Notes under the pieces: generated by a model
Told to the model about the DNA's origin: nothing
Database searches by the model: none
Seen by the model: the letters and a program-made list of their open reading frames with translations, nothing else
Made by a program: the position numbers and the translations under genes
Source: GCA-2711565 sp963664245
GTDB taxonomy: Bacteria > Bacteroidota > Bacteroidia > Bacteroidales > GCA-2711565
NCBI GenBank assembly: GCA_963664245.1
Contig: OY760934.1
Location: 1,364,001 to 1,428,000, forward strand
Reading direction: 5' to 3'
DNA: 64,000 nucleotides
Shown here: one piece after another, positions 17,619 through 26,503 of the stretch
Layout: each line of letters starts with the position of its first letter
Numbering within the stretch: the stretch's first letter is position 1

Positions 17619-18191
17619 ATGAGTTCAACAATTCTTCATATAAAAAACATGGTTTGTAAACGCTGCATTAAAGCGGTGAAAGATGAATTTACAAGGATTA
17701 ACTTATCAGTTGAGGAAATTGAACTTGGGAAAGTACGTATATCTTCCGATTTATCTAAAGAAAAAATCGAAGAGGTTAGAAAAGTATTAAGTGACAATGG
17801 GTTTGAATTAATTAATGATAAAAAAAGTAAACTTATTGATCGTATTAAAACATTGATTATAGAAAAAGTTCATTACTCCGAAAATGGGTTTGAAACCTTG
17901 AATAGTTCGGCCTATATTTCCAAAGAACTGGGCTATGATTATTCTTACCTGAGCAATTTGTTTTCGTCGGTAGAAGGAATTACCATTGAAAAATACATTA
18001 TCAACCAAAAAATTGAAAAAGTAAAAGAGCTCCTTGTTTATGATGAATTATCTTTGAACGAGATATCCTATCAGCTGGGTTACAGTAGCGTTCAGCATCT
18101 TTCAAACCAATTCAAAAAAATAACCGGACTAACTCCCTCCCATTTCAAAAAACTCAAAGAAAACAAGCGCAAACCATTAGATGAAGTATAA
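17619..18191 (+). CDS. AraC-family regulator with N-terminal heavy-metal-associated (HMA-like) domain
   Basis: 190 residues in two parts. Residues ~4-70 look like an HMA ferredoxin-fold domain, with the metal-binding pair in MVCKRC (Cys13 and Cys16). Residues ~95-185 are an AraC double helix-turn-helix: AYISKELGYDYSYLSNLF for the first and LSLNEISYQLGYSSVQHLSNQFKKITGLTPSHF for the second, including the signature. The protein therefore probably senses a soft metal such as Cu or Zn directly and controls transcription. The gene lies 86 bases upstream of a permease that also carries an HMA domain and is its likely target. Which metal is bound cannot be told. Confidence 0.85.
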   Translation: MSSTILHIKNMVCKRCIKAVKDEFTRINLSVEEIELGKVRISSDLSKEKIEEVRKVLSDNGFELINDKKSKLIDRIKTLIIEKVHYSENGFETLNSSAYISKELGYDYSYLSNLFSSVEGITIEKYIINQKIEKVKELLVYDELSLNEISYQLGYSSVQHLSNQFKKITGLTPSHFKKLKENKRKPLDEV

Positions 18192-18202
18192 TCCAAAAAT
18201 GT

Positions 18203-18262
18203 TGTAATTCTTTTCCAAAATCGTGTAATACCCATTACGCCCTTACTTCCTTAATTTGTAAT
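18203..18262 (+). promoter_or_regulatory. TGTAAT direct repeats and palindrome before the metal permease gene
   Basis: TGTAAT occurs at 18203-18208, 18224-18229 and 18257-18262. The first two are exactly 21 bases apart, two helical turns, the spacing of AraC-type half-sites. GTAAT-ACCC-ATTAC at 18225-18238 is also a perfect palindrome. The third copy overlaps TTAATTTG, a near match to the -7 box. It is a likely operator of the adjacent HMA-AraC protein. Confidence 0.5.
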
Positions 18263-18277
18263 AAAAAAATCAGAATC

Positions 18278-19534
18278 ATGGAAGTACAACAATATATAAC
18301 AACTTTTTTACGGGATTTTGTAGCCATCTTAAGCGAAATGTCTCCTTATCTTTTATTGGGATTCTTTTTTGCAGGATTGCTTTATGCCTTTATCCCTCGA
18401 AATAAAATAGAACATTATTTTAACGGGAGCCCATTTCGGTCATCCGTTTTGGCCTCAATATTTGGCATTCCGCTGCCATTGTGTTCGTGTGGCGTTATTC
18501 CTACCGGGACCGCATTTTACAAAAACGGGGCCTCAAAAGGAAGCACGGTTTCTTTTCTTATTTCGACCCCACAAACCGGCGCTGATTCTATCTTAGCCAC
18601 TTTTTCTTTAATGGGACTGCCGCTTGCAATTATCAGACCCATTGCAGCATTGATAACCGGAATAAGCGGAGGACTGATTACAAGCGTTATTACAAAAAAC
18701 GAAACAGAGAAGAAAAAAATAATCCCCCAGGCAGGGGAGAAAAAAAGCTTCTCGCAAAAGCTGACCGACATTTTTAAATACGGCTTTGTTGAGTTTATTC
18801 AGGATATTTCAAAATGGCTGATTATTGGATTGGTACTGGCAGCCATCATATCAGCATTGATCCCGAACAATTTTTTTGAGCTTTTAAATCTTTCGCCCAT
18901 ACTTCAAATGCTTTTTATCCTGGTGGTTTCAATCCCGCTTTACATTTGTGCCACGGGATCAATCCCTTTAGCAGCCATATTGATACTTAAGGGACTAAGC
19001 CCTGGAGCTGCCTTCGTCTTATTAATGGCAGGCCCTGCCACAAACGCCGCCACAATAACAATGATTGGGAAGGTTCTTGGAAGAAAAAGCCTGTTTACCT
19101 ATTTGGCAACAATAATTATGGGAGCACTGGGCTTCGGCTTAATCATTGATTATATGTTACCAGTTCAATGGTTTACAGAAGTAACCCAACAGCATTTGGG
19201 ACATGATCACGGAACCGGATTAAGCTGGTGGGAAATAGCCTCAGGAATTGTACTGATAGCTTTAATTATTAACGGATATATTCAAAAACACCGTCCCTCA
19301 AAAAAAGACAACATAACTCAAAAAAAATCAGGCATGGAAATAAAAACCATAAAAGTAGAAGGAATGACCTGCAATCATTGCAAAACAAATGTAGAAAGTA
19401 ACCTTAAAAAACTTTCTTTTGTTGATGATGCAGAAGTAGATTTAGTTAAAAAAACAGTTACCCTTAACGGGGACAAAATAGAAATTGAAAAAGCAAAAGA
19501 AATGATAGAATCCCTTGGCTATAAAGTGATTTAA
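18278..19534 (+). CDS. Metal efflux permease (SO_0444/ArsP-like) fused to a C-terminal HMA domain
   Basis: 418 residues. Residues ~10-340 hold about eight to ten membrane segments in two related halves; the first carries the LPLCSCGVIPTG motif, typical of the DUF318/ArsP-like permeases, and the second GPATNAATITMIGK. A His-rich linker (HLGHDHG) precedes a last membrane segment, then the soluble HMA domain (about 352-418) with MTCNHC. Relatives are assigned to Cu/Zn or arsenical export from the cytoplasm through the inner membrane. The HMA tail could hand metal to the permease. It sits downstream of an AraC regulator carrying the same type of domain. The substrate metal is inferred only. Confidence 0.85.
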   Translation: MEVQQYITTFLRDFVAILSEMSPYLLLGFFFAGLLYAFIPRNKIEHYFNGSPFRSSVLASIFGIPLPLCSCGVIPTGTAFYKNGASKGSTVSFLISTPQTGADSILATFSLMGLPLAIIRPIAALITGISGGLITSVITKNETEKKKIIPQAGEKKSFSQKLTDIFKYGFVEFIQDISKWLIIGLVLAAIISALIPNNFFELLNLSPILQMLFILVVSIPLYICATGSIPLAAILILKGLSPGAAFVLLMAGPATNAATITMIGKVLGRKSLFTYLATIIMGALGFGLIIDYMLPVQWFTEVTQQHLGHDHGTGLSWWEIASGIVLIALIINGYIQKHRPSKKDNITQKKSGMEIKTIKVEGMTCNHCKTNVESNLKKLSFVDDAEVDLVKKTVTLNGDKIEIEKAKEMIESLGYKVI

Positions 19535-19535
19535 G

Positions 19536-20918
19536 TTAATGTTTGAACACTGCCTCAAAGGTTCTTTTATACCCCCTGCCGGGAAGAATAGCCGGGTAAA
19601 GCAAGATGTTTCCCTTTTCATCAAGCAGGATGGCGGCAGGCAACGAACGGATTTTTAAATCGTCATAAATCTGGTTATCGGGCAAAGCCTGCATAAATTC
19701 CATGCTGTAATTTTTATCCTGAATTAATTTTTTGAGTTCGGCAGTATATTTTTTCCCGCTAACGGCAATCACAGACAGCTTTCCCACATACCTTTGTTGC
19801 AGGTATTCGAGGCTGTCAATATTTTGGAAGCAATCATTACAATCCACTTCCCAAAAATTAATCAACAAATGTTTTCCGATATAATCTTTGTTTGATTTCA
19901 GGCGACCATCAACGTTTTGTAATGCAAATCCGGGCATGGGACTGCCGGGTTGCAGGGCTTTGATCCGACGAATAATGTTTCGGGCTATTTGACGATGCTC
20001 GGGATAGCTTGAGTGATCTTTCAGATAATTCAGATGCTGCATTACCTTCAATCCCTTGAAATCAAAATCATAAAAACAGTAATACAAATCCCGTAAAATC
20101 ACCAGCTCCCGCAAACGGTCATCCAACAACAAAATATCTTTCTTTAGAGCTGTCGATAAAGCCACCGGGTTCTCTTCATTATTAATTAATTCGCGAAGCT
20201 TTCCGGGATGAATAACCAGGGTTCTGGTTTTTACATAATCATGAAAAAAAGTATTAAAAAAGAGCATGTACTCGTAATGCTTGTAACGAACCGGCTTATT
20301 CCCGAAGTATTTAAAAAAAGTTGTTTCTGCATCTCTGCTGTTGATAGACAGACGCATATCAGCCAGGCGAAACATAACCAACTCGTTAAAATACAGATTG
20401 CCTGAAAAATTCAAACGCATGGCCTGATAATGCAAACTATCAATCAGATAGGTTTGCTTGTTTTTGTACAAACGCTCATAATTCTTTATCAGGAAGCGAT
20501 CCATCACTTTGTTAAAATCAGAGATTAAATCGTTCAGATCGCCCTGAGGCAAATCCACAAATTCAAAAAACAAAGTATAATTGGCAAGGTAAGAAACCTG
20601 TTCACGCTCCGGATCATAGTGTACTTTAAGTTCGTAGGTTTTACCGGGTTCAACATAAATAGAAGATTTTTGAAACCCGAGTTTTATACTCAGCAAATGC
20701 GGATTTTCAATATCAAAAATAAACTCGAACTTTCCATTCTCGTCCAGGTTTGATTCGGCAATAATGGTGTCTGAATACGAAATATAATCGGTAAACGATT
20801 TTAAACGAATGGTGTACCCCTCGGCTTTTTCGGCGGTTCCTTTAATAACCGTTTGAACCGCAAAAACATTCTGTGAGAAAACAAAAACGATTAAGGCAAA
20901 TAAAATTCGTTGAAACAT
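19536..20918 (-). CDS. TlpA-like exported protein with C-terminal thioredoxin domain (CNDC)
   Basis: 460 residues from the ATG at 20918, which gives the signal peptide MFQRILFALIVFVFSQNVFA; longer in-frame starts run into coaD. An N-terminal DUF4369-like beta domain (~22-125) and a long helical middle precede a thioredoxin domain (~320-460). The redox site is FWEVDCNDCF, so CNDC replaces the usual WCGPC-type motif, near residue 355; the cis-Pro segment is SLPAAILLDEKGN. Such proteins work in the periplasm. The gene starts one base after the coaD stop codon and is convergent with the permease gene, the two stop codons being one base apart. Confidence 0.8.
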   Translation of the reverse strand: MFQRILFALIVFVFSQNVFAVQTVIKGTAEKAEGYTIRLKSFTDYISYSDTIIAESNLDENGKFEFIFDIENPHLLSIKLGFQKSSIYVEPGKTYELKVHYDPEREQVSYLANYTLFFEFVDLPQGDLNDLISDFNKVMDRFLIKNYERLYKNKQTYLIDSLHYQAMRLNFSGNLYFNELVMFRLADMRLSINSRDAETTFFKYFGNKPVRYKHYEYMLFFNTFFHDYVKTRTLVIHPGKLRELINNEENPVALSTALKKDILLLDDRLRELVILRDLYYCFYDFDFKGLKVMQHLNYLKDHSSYPEHRQIARNIIRRIKALQPGSPMPGFALQNVDGRLKSNKDYIGKHLLINFWEVDCNDCFQNIDSLEYLQQRYVGKLSVIAVSGKKYTAELKKLIQDKNYSMEFMQALPDNQIYDDLKIRSLPAAILLDEKGNILLYPAILPGRGYKRTFEAVFKH

Positions 20919-20919
20919 T

Positions 20920-21387
20920 TTATTTAAAAAATTTATGAATAGAATCCGGAATAAAATTAAAGATATTTCCTCCGTTTCGGTGCACATCACGAACGATGGA
21001 AGAATTGATGGGTGTAAACTCGGCCATGGTCAGCATAAAAACCGTTTCTATATCGGGCGAGAGGCGTTTGTTAGTTTGCCCAATGCTTCGTTCAAATTCA
21101 AAATCGGCAGAAGTACGCAATCCCCTGAGCAAAAACTTTGCATTTTTTTGTTTACAAAAATCAACCGTCAAGCCCTGGTATTTTTCAACGGTAACGGTTT
21201 CGTCTTCCGCAAATACGGTTTCGATCCACTTAATCCGTTCGCTAATATGGAAATATGATTTTTTCTCGGCATTTTCGCCAATGGCCACAATAATCTGGTC
21301 AAACAGGGGGATAGCCCGTTTAATTACATTCTCATGTCCTTTGGTAATGGGATCAAAAGAACCCGGAAAAACAGCTATTTTACTCAT
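20920..21387 (-). CDS. coaD: Phosphopantetheine adenylyltransferase
   Basis: 155 residues. GSFDPITKGHENVIKRA carries the nucleotidyltransferase T/HxGH motif with the catalytic His, and TPINSSIVRD is the ISSS-like ATP-binding segment near the C terminus. LLRGLRTSADFEFE binds the pantetheine substrate. It makes dephospho-CoA from 4'-phosphopantetheine and ATP, the fourth step of CoA synthesis. It is probably cotranscribed with the TlpA-like gene that follows. Confidence 0.98.
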   Translation of the reverse strand: MSKIAVFPGSFDPITKGHENVIKRAIPLFDQIIVAIGENAEKKSYFHISERIKWIETVFAEDETVTVEKYQGLTVDFCKQKNAKFLLRGLRTSADFEFERSIGQTNKRLSPDIETVFMLTMAEFTPINSSIVRDVHRNGGNIFNFIPDSIHKFFK

Positions 21388-21447
21388 ATCAATCGTTTTA
21401 AGGATGCACCCGATTACAAAACAAATATACTAAAATCTATGGGCGAC

Positions 21448-22065
21448 CTATTTCAAATAATGATTAATAATCAAATCTTTCAGCGAAGCATAAGAATTTT
21501 GAACCGCTTTAAAAACCTCATTACGGTTCATCCACACGGATTTTTCAATACCTTCTTCAACTTGCGGAACCAGTTTCATTTCGGTTGATGTTTCCATTTC
21601 AAACCAATAGGTTCTTTTCAAATAAGGCTGATTATCTACCCAATAAATATGGCAGGTACTTTCCAGTTCCTTAACAATGGAAATATCCTCCACCCCGGTT
21701 TCTTCCATGCATTCGCGAAGAGCCGCTTCCCGAAATGATTCATTTTTTTCAAGTTTTCCTTTCGGCAGGTCCCATTTCGAAAAACGGTAAATCATCAACA
21801 AATTTCCGTTGGGCGATTTAATGACGCCCCCGGCTGCTTCGATATAAATAAAGAGAGAAATAAATTTATCAACCACCTGTTGCAAATTGTTCCTGACCAG
21901 GAAAATCAATCGCTGGTAATTCTCGGTTTGTATAAACATTTGGTAAACAGCCGGCACCTCACCTTCTTCCTTTACACTGTGCAAATAATCTTTATCGGAG
22001 AGTTTAATTGTTTTTAAAGTCTCCGTAAAGATTATTGCCCGGTCCTGATTAAAAACTTTATACAT
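21448..22065 (-). CDS. NUDIX hydrolase
   Basis: 205 residues from the ATG at 22065 (MYKVFNQDRAIIF). ATG codons at 22071 and 22074 are possible, longer starts would lie inside pyrE. The Nudix box is GKLEKNESFREAALRECMEE followed by TG, close to GX5EX7REUXEEXGU, at about residues 112-134. The N-terminal ~65 residues form a separate conserved domain found in this Bacteroidota family. Substrate is a nucleoside diphosphate derivative of unknown type. Its start codon is 7 bases from that of the divergent pyrE, so the two genes have interlocked 5' ends. Confidence 0.9.
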   Translation of the reverse strand: MYKVFNQDRAIIFTETLKTIKLSDKDYLHSVKEEGEVPAVYQMFIQTENYQRLIFLVRNNLQQVVDKFISLFIYIEAAGGVIKSPNGNLLMIYRFSKWDLPKGKLEKNESFREAALRECMEETGVEDISIVKELESTCHIYWVDNQPYLKRTYWFEMETSTEMKLVPQVEEGIEKSVWMNRNEVFKAVQNSYASLKDLIINHYLK

Positions 22066-22068
22066 TTG
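22061..22068 (+). promoter_or_regulatory. Candidate pyrE -7 element overlapping the NUDIX start codon
   Basis: TACATTTG matches TAnnTTTG and ends four bases before the pyrE ATG. A TTG lies at 22035-22037, 23 bases upstream, a little far for the -33 box. The motif covers the NUDIX ATG on the other strand. The pyrE transcript would be nearly leaderless. Confidence 0.4.
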
Positions 22069-22072
22069 CATC

Positions 22073-22723
22073 ATGAAAACATTTAATGAAGAAATTGCAA
22101 AAAACGTATCAGAATATTTATTGCAAATTAAAGCAATAAAATTGGATGTTGCTAATCCTTTTACTTGGGCCTCGGGAATAAAGTCGCCCATTTACTGCGA
22201 TAACCGCCTGACCTTATCGTACCCATCAATCCGGACGTATATTCGTCAGCAATTTGTACAGGTAATTAGCGAACACTTTGGAACTCCTGATATTATTGCC
22301 GGTGTAGCTACCGGAGCCATTGCCCAGGGAGCCTTGGTTGCACAGGAAATGGGACTTCCGTTTGTTTATATCCGCTCATCGCAAAAAGCCCACGGCTTAA
22401 CCAACCAAATTGAAGGAAAGATTGAAGAAGGACAAACCGTGGTCGTAGTTGAAGATTTGGTTTCGACCGGAAAAAGCAGTTTAAATGCCGTTACGGCATT
22501 ACGCGAAGCCGGTTGTGCGGTAAAAGGTATGGCTGCAATTTTCACCTATAATTTACCGGTTGCCAAAGAAAATTTTGAAAAAGAAAAATGCGAGCTGGTT
22601 ACGCTTTCAAGCTATGATGTATTAATCCGGAAAGCCGTTGAAAGCAATTATATTTCCGACTCGGATATTCATAAACTGGTTAAATGGAAAGAAAACCCGC
22701 AAGAGTGGGGCAATAACTTATAG
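22073..22723 (+). CDS. pyrE: Orotate phosphoribosyltransferase
   Basis: 216 residues. The PRPP-binding motif VVVVEDLVSTGKSSL and the orotate-binding N-terminal part (NPFTWASGIKSPIYCDNR) are complete, with ATGAIAQGALVAQEMGLPFVYIRS between. It converts orotate and PRPP to OMP in pyrimidine synthesis; pyrH in the same window acts two steps later. It is followed after three bases by an SRPBCC gene, an arrangement seen widely in Bacteroidota. Confidence 0.97.
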   Translation: MKTFNEEIAKNVSEYLLQIKAIKLDVANPFTWASGIKSPIYCDNRLTLSYPSIRTYIRQQFVQVISEHFGTPDIIAGVATGAIAQGALVAQEMGLPFVYIRSSQKAHGLTNQIEGKIEEGQTVVVVEDLVSTGKSSLNAVTALREAGCAVKGMAAIFTYNLPVAKENFEKEKCELVTLSSYDVLIRKAVESNYISDSDIHKLVKWKENPQEWGNNL

Positions 22724-22726
22724 CCA

Positions 22727-23134
22727 ATGAACATTAAAGGAAACAAACTGGAAATTAGTCGCAAAGCGGAAGATGTTTTCGCATTTATCAGCGATTTCAG
22801 GAACTTTGAAAAGCTCATGCCCGAGCAAATCGTAAACTGGCAATCGGATGGCGACACCTGCTCTTTCGATATCCAGGGGATGGCCAGCATTGAGTTGCGG
22901 ATGGTGGAAAAAAACGCCCCTACCCTGCTAAAAATCGAAGCCGAAGGAAGAAGCCCTTTCCCGTTTTCGTTGATGACCCATCTTAAAGAACTCGGAGAAA
23001 ATCAGTGCGAAACTTATTTCGAGATTGAAGCCAAAATCAACCCCATGATGAGCATGATGGTAAAACGACCCTTGGAAAATCTCGTTAATATCATGAATGA
23101 GAAACTAAAAGAACACGTTGAGAATAATTCATAA
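22727..23134 (+). CDS. SRPBCC (START-like) domain protein
   Basis: 135 residues forming one SRPBCC/helix-grip domain: an N-terminal strand and helix (RKAEDVFAFISDFRNFEKLMP), strands in the middle (CSFDIQGMASIELRMVEKN), and the long C-terminal helix (MVKRPLENLVNIMNEKLKEHV). No signal peptide, so cytoplasmic. Such folds bind hydrophobic ligands; the ligand here is unknown. It is translated close behind pyrE, probably in one transcript ending at the hairpin after it. Confidence 0.85.
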   Translation: MNIKGNKLEISRKAEDVFAFISDFRNFEKLMPEQIVNWQSDGDTCSFDIQGMASIELRMVEKNAPTLLKIEAEGRSPFPFSLMTHLKELGENQCETYFEIEAKINPMMSMMVKRPLENLVNIMNEKLKEHVENNS

Positions 23135-23135
23135 A

Positions 23136-23167
23136 AAAGATGGCCATGAAAAAACCTGACCATCTTT
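23136..23167. terminator. Bidirectional terminator
   Basis: AAAGATGG (23136-23143) and CCATCTTT (23160-23167) form an 8-base stem with a 16-base loop between the convergent SRPBCC and ABC permease genes. The same stem sequence is used at 40002-40024. Confidence 0.7.
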
Positions 23168-23178
23168 GAGTTATTAAC

Positions 23179-25515
23179 TTATCTCCCTTTCCGGCGTAGC
23201 CAAATCAATAAAAATACCAAAGCTATTAATACCGGTATAATTATTTTATACAAGAGCTTTAAGAACGCCATATCACTTTTTTTGAGGTATATCTCGTCAT
23301 CCGGTGGATCGGGCCGACGTACATCAATGGGTACCTCATTATCGGACAACCAGCAAAACACCCCCATAGCCGTAACAAAATTGGCTGCATGGATTCCTGC
23401 TCTATTTCTTGAAATTTCAACGTTACTAAAGCAATCGGCATCTCCCAGAATCATAATTTTTTGATCTTTTTCACCTACTTTCCGGGTTAAGGCCAATGCA
23501 GTTGTAAGAGGCCCTAAGGTTTCACCCTCTTCCGGGTTATACCTGGCGATATCATCTATAAAATCTGTCGTTTTCAACTCATTCCATGATCCAAGAGAAT
23601 CCAGTTGTGCTGTATTTTTTACGGTATCTGATACTAATAAGGGAATGTATTTGAATTCTCCCTTATTTTTATAAGAAACAGCTACTGCATCCGGCATTGT
23701 AACACATCCACTGTTTTGCGAGACAAATTCAAACAGGTAATTGATTTTTTTACCTTCTTCTGTAAATAACGAACTTACCAGGCCCATATCATATCCCTTA
23801 TTGTGCTCAACGACCTGTCCGGGCAAAAATTTCACCCCAAATCGTTCTACCAACGGGTTCATATTATCCTGGCGTTTTCTGTCACAGGCAATAATTAAAT
23901 TCCCGCCACGGTCGATGTAATCATCCAGATTTTTTCTCTCCTCTTCTGAGAAAGCAGTTTTTGATTCTGCAATAACCAAAATATCAATATCTTTATCAAC
24001 AGGCCTTGATAACACACATTCTGTAAAATCAAAACCATTGTTAATTAAAGACCATCTGAATGGCTTTTCCTTGGCCAGGCTAAAATACCCCCGGGATCCA
24101 AAATCATTGACATCCCTTTCTTCGTGCCCTTTTACAAAACCTACCAGGGGCAGTTCCATGATTAATTTTTTAAAGGCAACTGTTATTTGGGACTCGCCAG
24201 GAAGTCTTTGCGCATCATTGTATAAACGTATATAAGCTGTTTTCCCATTTTCGAGTGAGAGTTTGTTTACAAATCTGTTTAATTCGGATCTAAGATCTAT
24301 CTCATTTAGATAATCAGTGCCCGGCTTAAATCGTTTAGTATTTAAATCAGAAACATTGCAGGCCTTTTTCAGGGCTTCCTCGGCTGTCAGACCCTTGTAG
24401 CTCATATTATAATGTTTTAAGGGCCATTCTTCTACAGGAATAGCATGGTAGTATTTAAACTTAATTTTCATGTTCGGATAAAACCGCCTATATTTTTCGA
24501 ATGTATTACCTATATAAAATTTCTGGTGAACCGGTTTCCCAAACATAAAATTCTGATCAAAAATATTTGTATAAGCTGTGATTGTTAATTTCCCTTTAAG
24601 TTTGGAGATAACTTCCTGACTGTTTTCGGTTAAGGTATTCGTGTTCGTACGTGTGGAGTCATGGTATTTCATTAAAGACGGGATGGTACTCACATAACCA
24701 ATCAAGGAAACAATCATAAAAGCACCAGCATATCTTGCAAAAGAAACATACCTCGGACTTTTCTCCCGAATTCCTTTTAAACGAAATATGGTGAAGGCAA
24801 TAAATAATCCGGGTACCAGGATAAAGTACAATAAATCTTCACTACAAATTAAGCCACCAATAAAAGTGTCAGATCTTCCATTTATTGATAACCAATACGT
24901 AATGTCCTTTACAAATTCCACATCCTGCCACACACGCCCCATCTGTTGAAGTACAAAGAGAGTCGTAAAGGTTCCAAGGGCTGCTACAATCTGGTAAGAA
25001 GTTAGTGAGGACATGAATAAACCGATTGCAGAATAGGCACATATAACCAAATAGAGCCCCAGTATAGCTGTTAAGACCAGTGGGAAATCAAAGTCTTTAA
25101 TAGTAGAAGAGCCCAAAATTACTGTAATAAAAAGGATAAATATCATGGCCAGGCCAAAAATCATCATAGAAATAAATTTGCCTAAAACAATTTGCTTATT
25201 TGAAATGGGGGATGAATATAAAAGTTTTATGGAGCCCGAACTGAATTCACGACTTAATAAACCCATGGTGAGCAAAGGGATGTATAAATATAGATAACCT
25301 TGCATCCCGTTAAGTACGCCACTACTGCCCGTAAATATTCTGCTTGTTAAAGCCTGCATCGGATGACCCAATTCTGATTCCACAACAATGCGACCTATAA
25401 TTTGCGTCAGTTGCATTCCGGCCTGAACGGCAAATACAATCAATATAAACCATGCAATGGGGGAATAGAACATCTTTTGAAGTTCCATCCGTGCTATTTT
25501 AAATGTTATTTTCAT
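23179..25515 (-). CDS. ABC-2 permease fused to a GldG-like auxiliary domain (cassette A)
   Basis: 778 residues. Residues ~1-265 are an ABC-2 permease of the GldF kind with about six membrane helices (MELQKMFYSPIAW at the start, then MGLLSREFSSGSIKLLYSSPIS as the coupling region). A further helix follows, and residues ~290-745 form the large extracytoplasmic GldG/ABC_transp_aux region (ILVIAESKTAFSEEERKNLDDYIDRGGNLII; ILGDADCFSN). A last helix ends in WLRRKGR. In gliding species GldF and GldG are separate; here they form one chain. The ATPase gene lies 14 bases upstream on the same strand. Substrate and direction of transport are unknown. Confidence 0.85.
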   Translation of the reverse strand: MKITFKIARMELQKMFYSPIAWFILIVFAVQAGMQLTQIIGRIVVESELGHPMQALTSRIFTGSSGVLNGMQGYLYLYIPLLTMGLLSREFSSGSIKLLYSSPISNKQIVLGKFISMMIFGLAMIFILFITVILGSSTIKDFDFPLVLTAILGLYLVICAYSAIGLFMSSLTSYQIVAALGTFTTLFVLQQMGRVWQDVEFVKDITYWLSINGRSDTFIGGLICSEDLLYFILVPGLFIAFTIFRLKGIREKSPRYVSFARYAGAFMIVSLIGYVSTIPSLMKYHDSTRTNTNTLTENSQEVISKLKGKLTITAYTNIFDQNFMFGKPVHQKFYIGNTFEKYRRFYPNMKIKFKYYHAIPVEEWPLKHYNMSYKGLTAEEALKKACNVSDLNTKRFKPGTDYLNEIDLRSELNRFVNKLSLENGKTAYIRLYNDAQRLPGESQITVAFKKLIMELPLVGFVKGHEERDVNDFGSRGYFSLAKEKPFRWSLINNGFDFTECVLSRPVDKDIDILVIAESKTAFSEEERKNLDDYIDRGGNLIIACDRKRQDNMNPLVERFGVKFLPGQVVEHNKGYDMGLVSSLFTEEGKKINYLFEFVSQNSGCVTMPDAVAVSYKNKGEFKYIPLLVSDTVKNTAQLDSLGSWNELKTTDFIDDIARYNPEEGETLGPLTTALALTRKVGEKDQKIMILGDADCFSNVEISRNRAGIHAANFVTAMGVFCWLSDNEVPIDVRRPDPPDDEIYLKKSDMAFLKLLYKIIIPVLIALVFLLIWLRRKGR

Positions 25516-25529
25516 ACTATCAATCTTTT

Positions 25530-26453
25530 TTAATTTTTCGACAATGCTGAAAAGACATCATTCAATGAATTCTTCTCGGCTCTTATTTCATCCAGGCGCC
25601 AGTTGTTTTTTACGCTCTCCTGTATGACCCGCTCGGAAGCACCGTTGATATCGGGAAACTTCAAGCGGTAATCAGGGCCGCCCAATTCTTCCACGCTTTC
25701 AATGCCTTGTATGTTTTTCATCAAATCATCCACTGGGGGCATTTCCAGGAAACGGGCAAAAATGGTATTGGGCGTTAAGTAATTGTCAAATTCTTCGGTC
25801 TTGCCCGAAAAAACCAGTTTGCCCTGTTCTATCATCAATATATAGTCACAAATCGCATGAACTTCCGTAAGGATATGGGTGGACAATAAAACGGCCCGCT
25901 CTGTCGCAATTTCTTTGATCAGTTTACGGATCTCTATAATCTGGTTCGGATCTAAACCATTGGTAGGTTCATCCAAAATGATAAAAGAAGGTTTATGGAT
26001 GATGGCCTGGGCAATACCTACCCGTTGTTGATAGCCCCCGGATAAGTTCCTGATCAATCTTTTTTTAAAGTGAGTAATGGCACATTTTTCCAGAACCTCT
26101 TCTACGGCTTTTTTAACTCCCTTTTCAGGGATCATGCGTAAATAGGCACAATTGAACAGGTATTCCTCTACTGTTGTATCGGTATACAATGGAGGTTTTT
26201 GGGGCAAGAACCCAATTTGTTTTTTGGCTTCTATCGGATCTTTTGATAAATTGATCCCTTTAATAAATACATTACCCTGGGTCTGTTTCAGCACCCCGCT
26301 CATAATGTTCATGGTGGTGGACTTACCTGCCCCGTTGGAGCCAAGCAAGCCGTAGATCCCTTTGCCGGGTATCTCAAAACTCACATCCTTGACCGCCCAT
26401 TGAATACTGTAACGGTGGGACAGGTTTTCTATTCTCACTAATGCTTCTTTCAT
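25530..26453 (-). CDS. ABC transporter ATPase, GldA-like (cassette A)
   Basis: 307 residues. Complete ABC motifs: Walker A GSNGAGKST (38-46), Q-loop FLPQKPP, signature LSGGYQQR (137-144), Walker B FIILDEP (157-163) and the H-loop His193. A C-terminal ~90-residue extension follows the ATPase core. It would power the fused permease encoded directly downstream. Two close paralogues lie at 38801-39718 and 62164-63084; the cores are nearly the same, differing mostly in the helical subdomain (around 100-130) and the C-terminal extension. Confidence 0.93.
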   Translation of the reverse strand: MKEALVRIENLSHRYSIQWAVKDVSFEIPGKGIYGLLGSNGAGKSTTMNIMSGVLKQTQGNVFIKGINLSKDPIEAKKQIGFLPQKPPLYTDTTVEEYLFNCAYLRMIPEKGVKKAVEEVLEKCAITHFKKRLIRNLSGGYQQRVGIAQAIIHKPSFIILDEPTNGLDPNQIIEIRKLIKEIATERAVLLSTHILTEVHAICDYILMIEQGKLVFSGKTEEFDNYLTPNTIFARFLEMPPVDDLMKNIQGIESVEELGGPDYRLKFPDINGASERVIQESVKNNWRLDEIRAEKNSLNDVFSALSKN

Positions 26454-26503
26454 AAAATTTTTCCTTCATTAATCTTAATTAGACAATCTGTTACTTACTA
26501 CTG

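Noticed and set aside
22066..22191. Longer NUDIX protein starting inside pyrE
   Set aside because: The added residues are the reverse reading of the conserved pyrE N terminus; the family start MYKVF fits the ATG at 22065.
23179..26453. Naming the ABC genes gldA and gldFG, i.e. gliding motility
   Set aside because: Only family likeness is visible; three paralogues beside SusCD and no other gliding genes in the window argue against a firm gld assignment.
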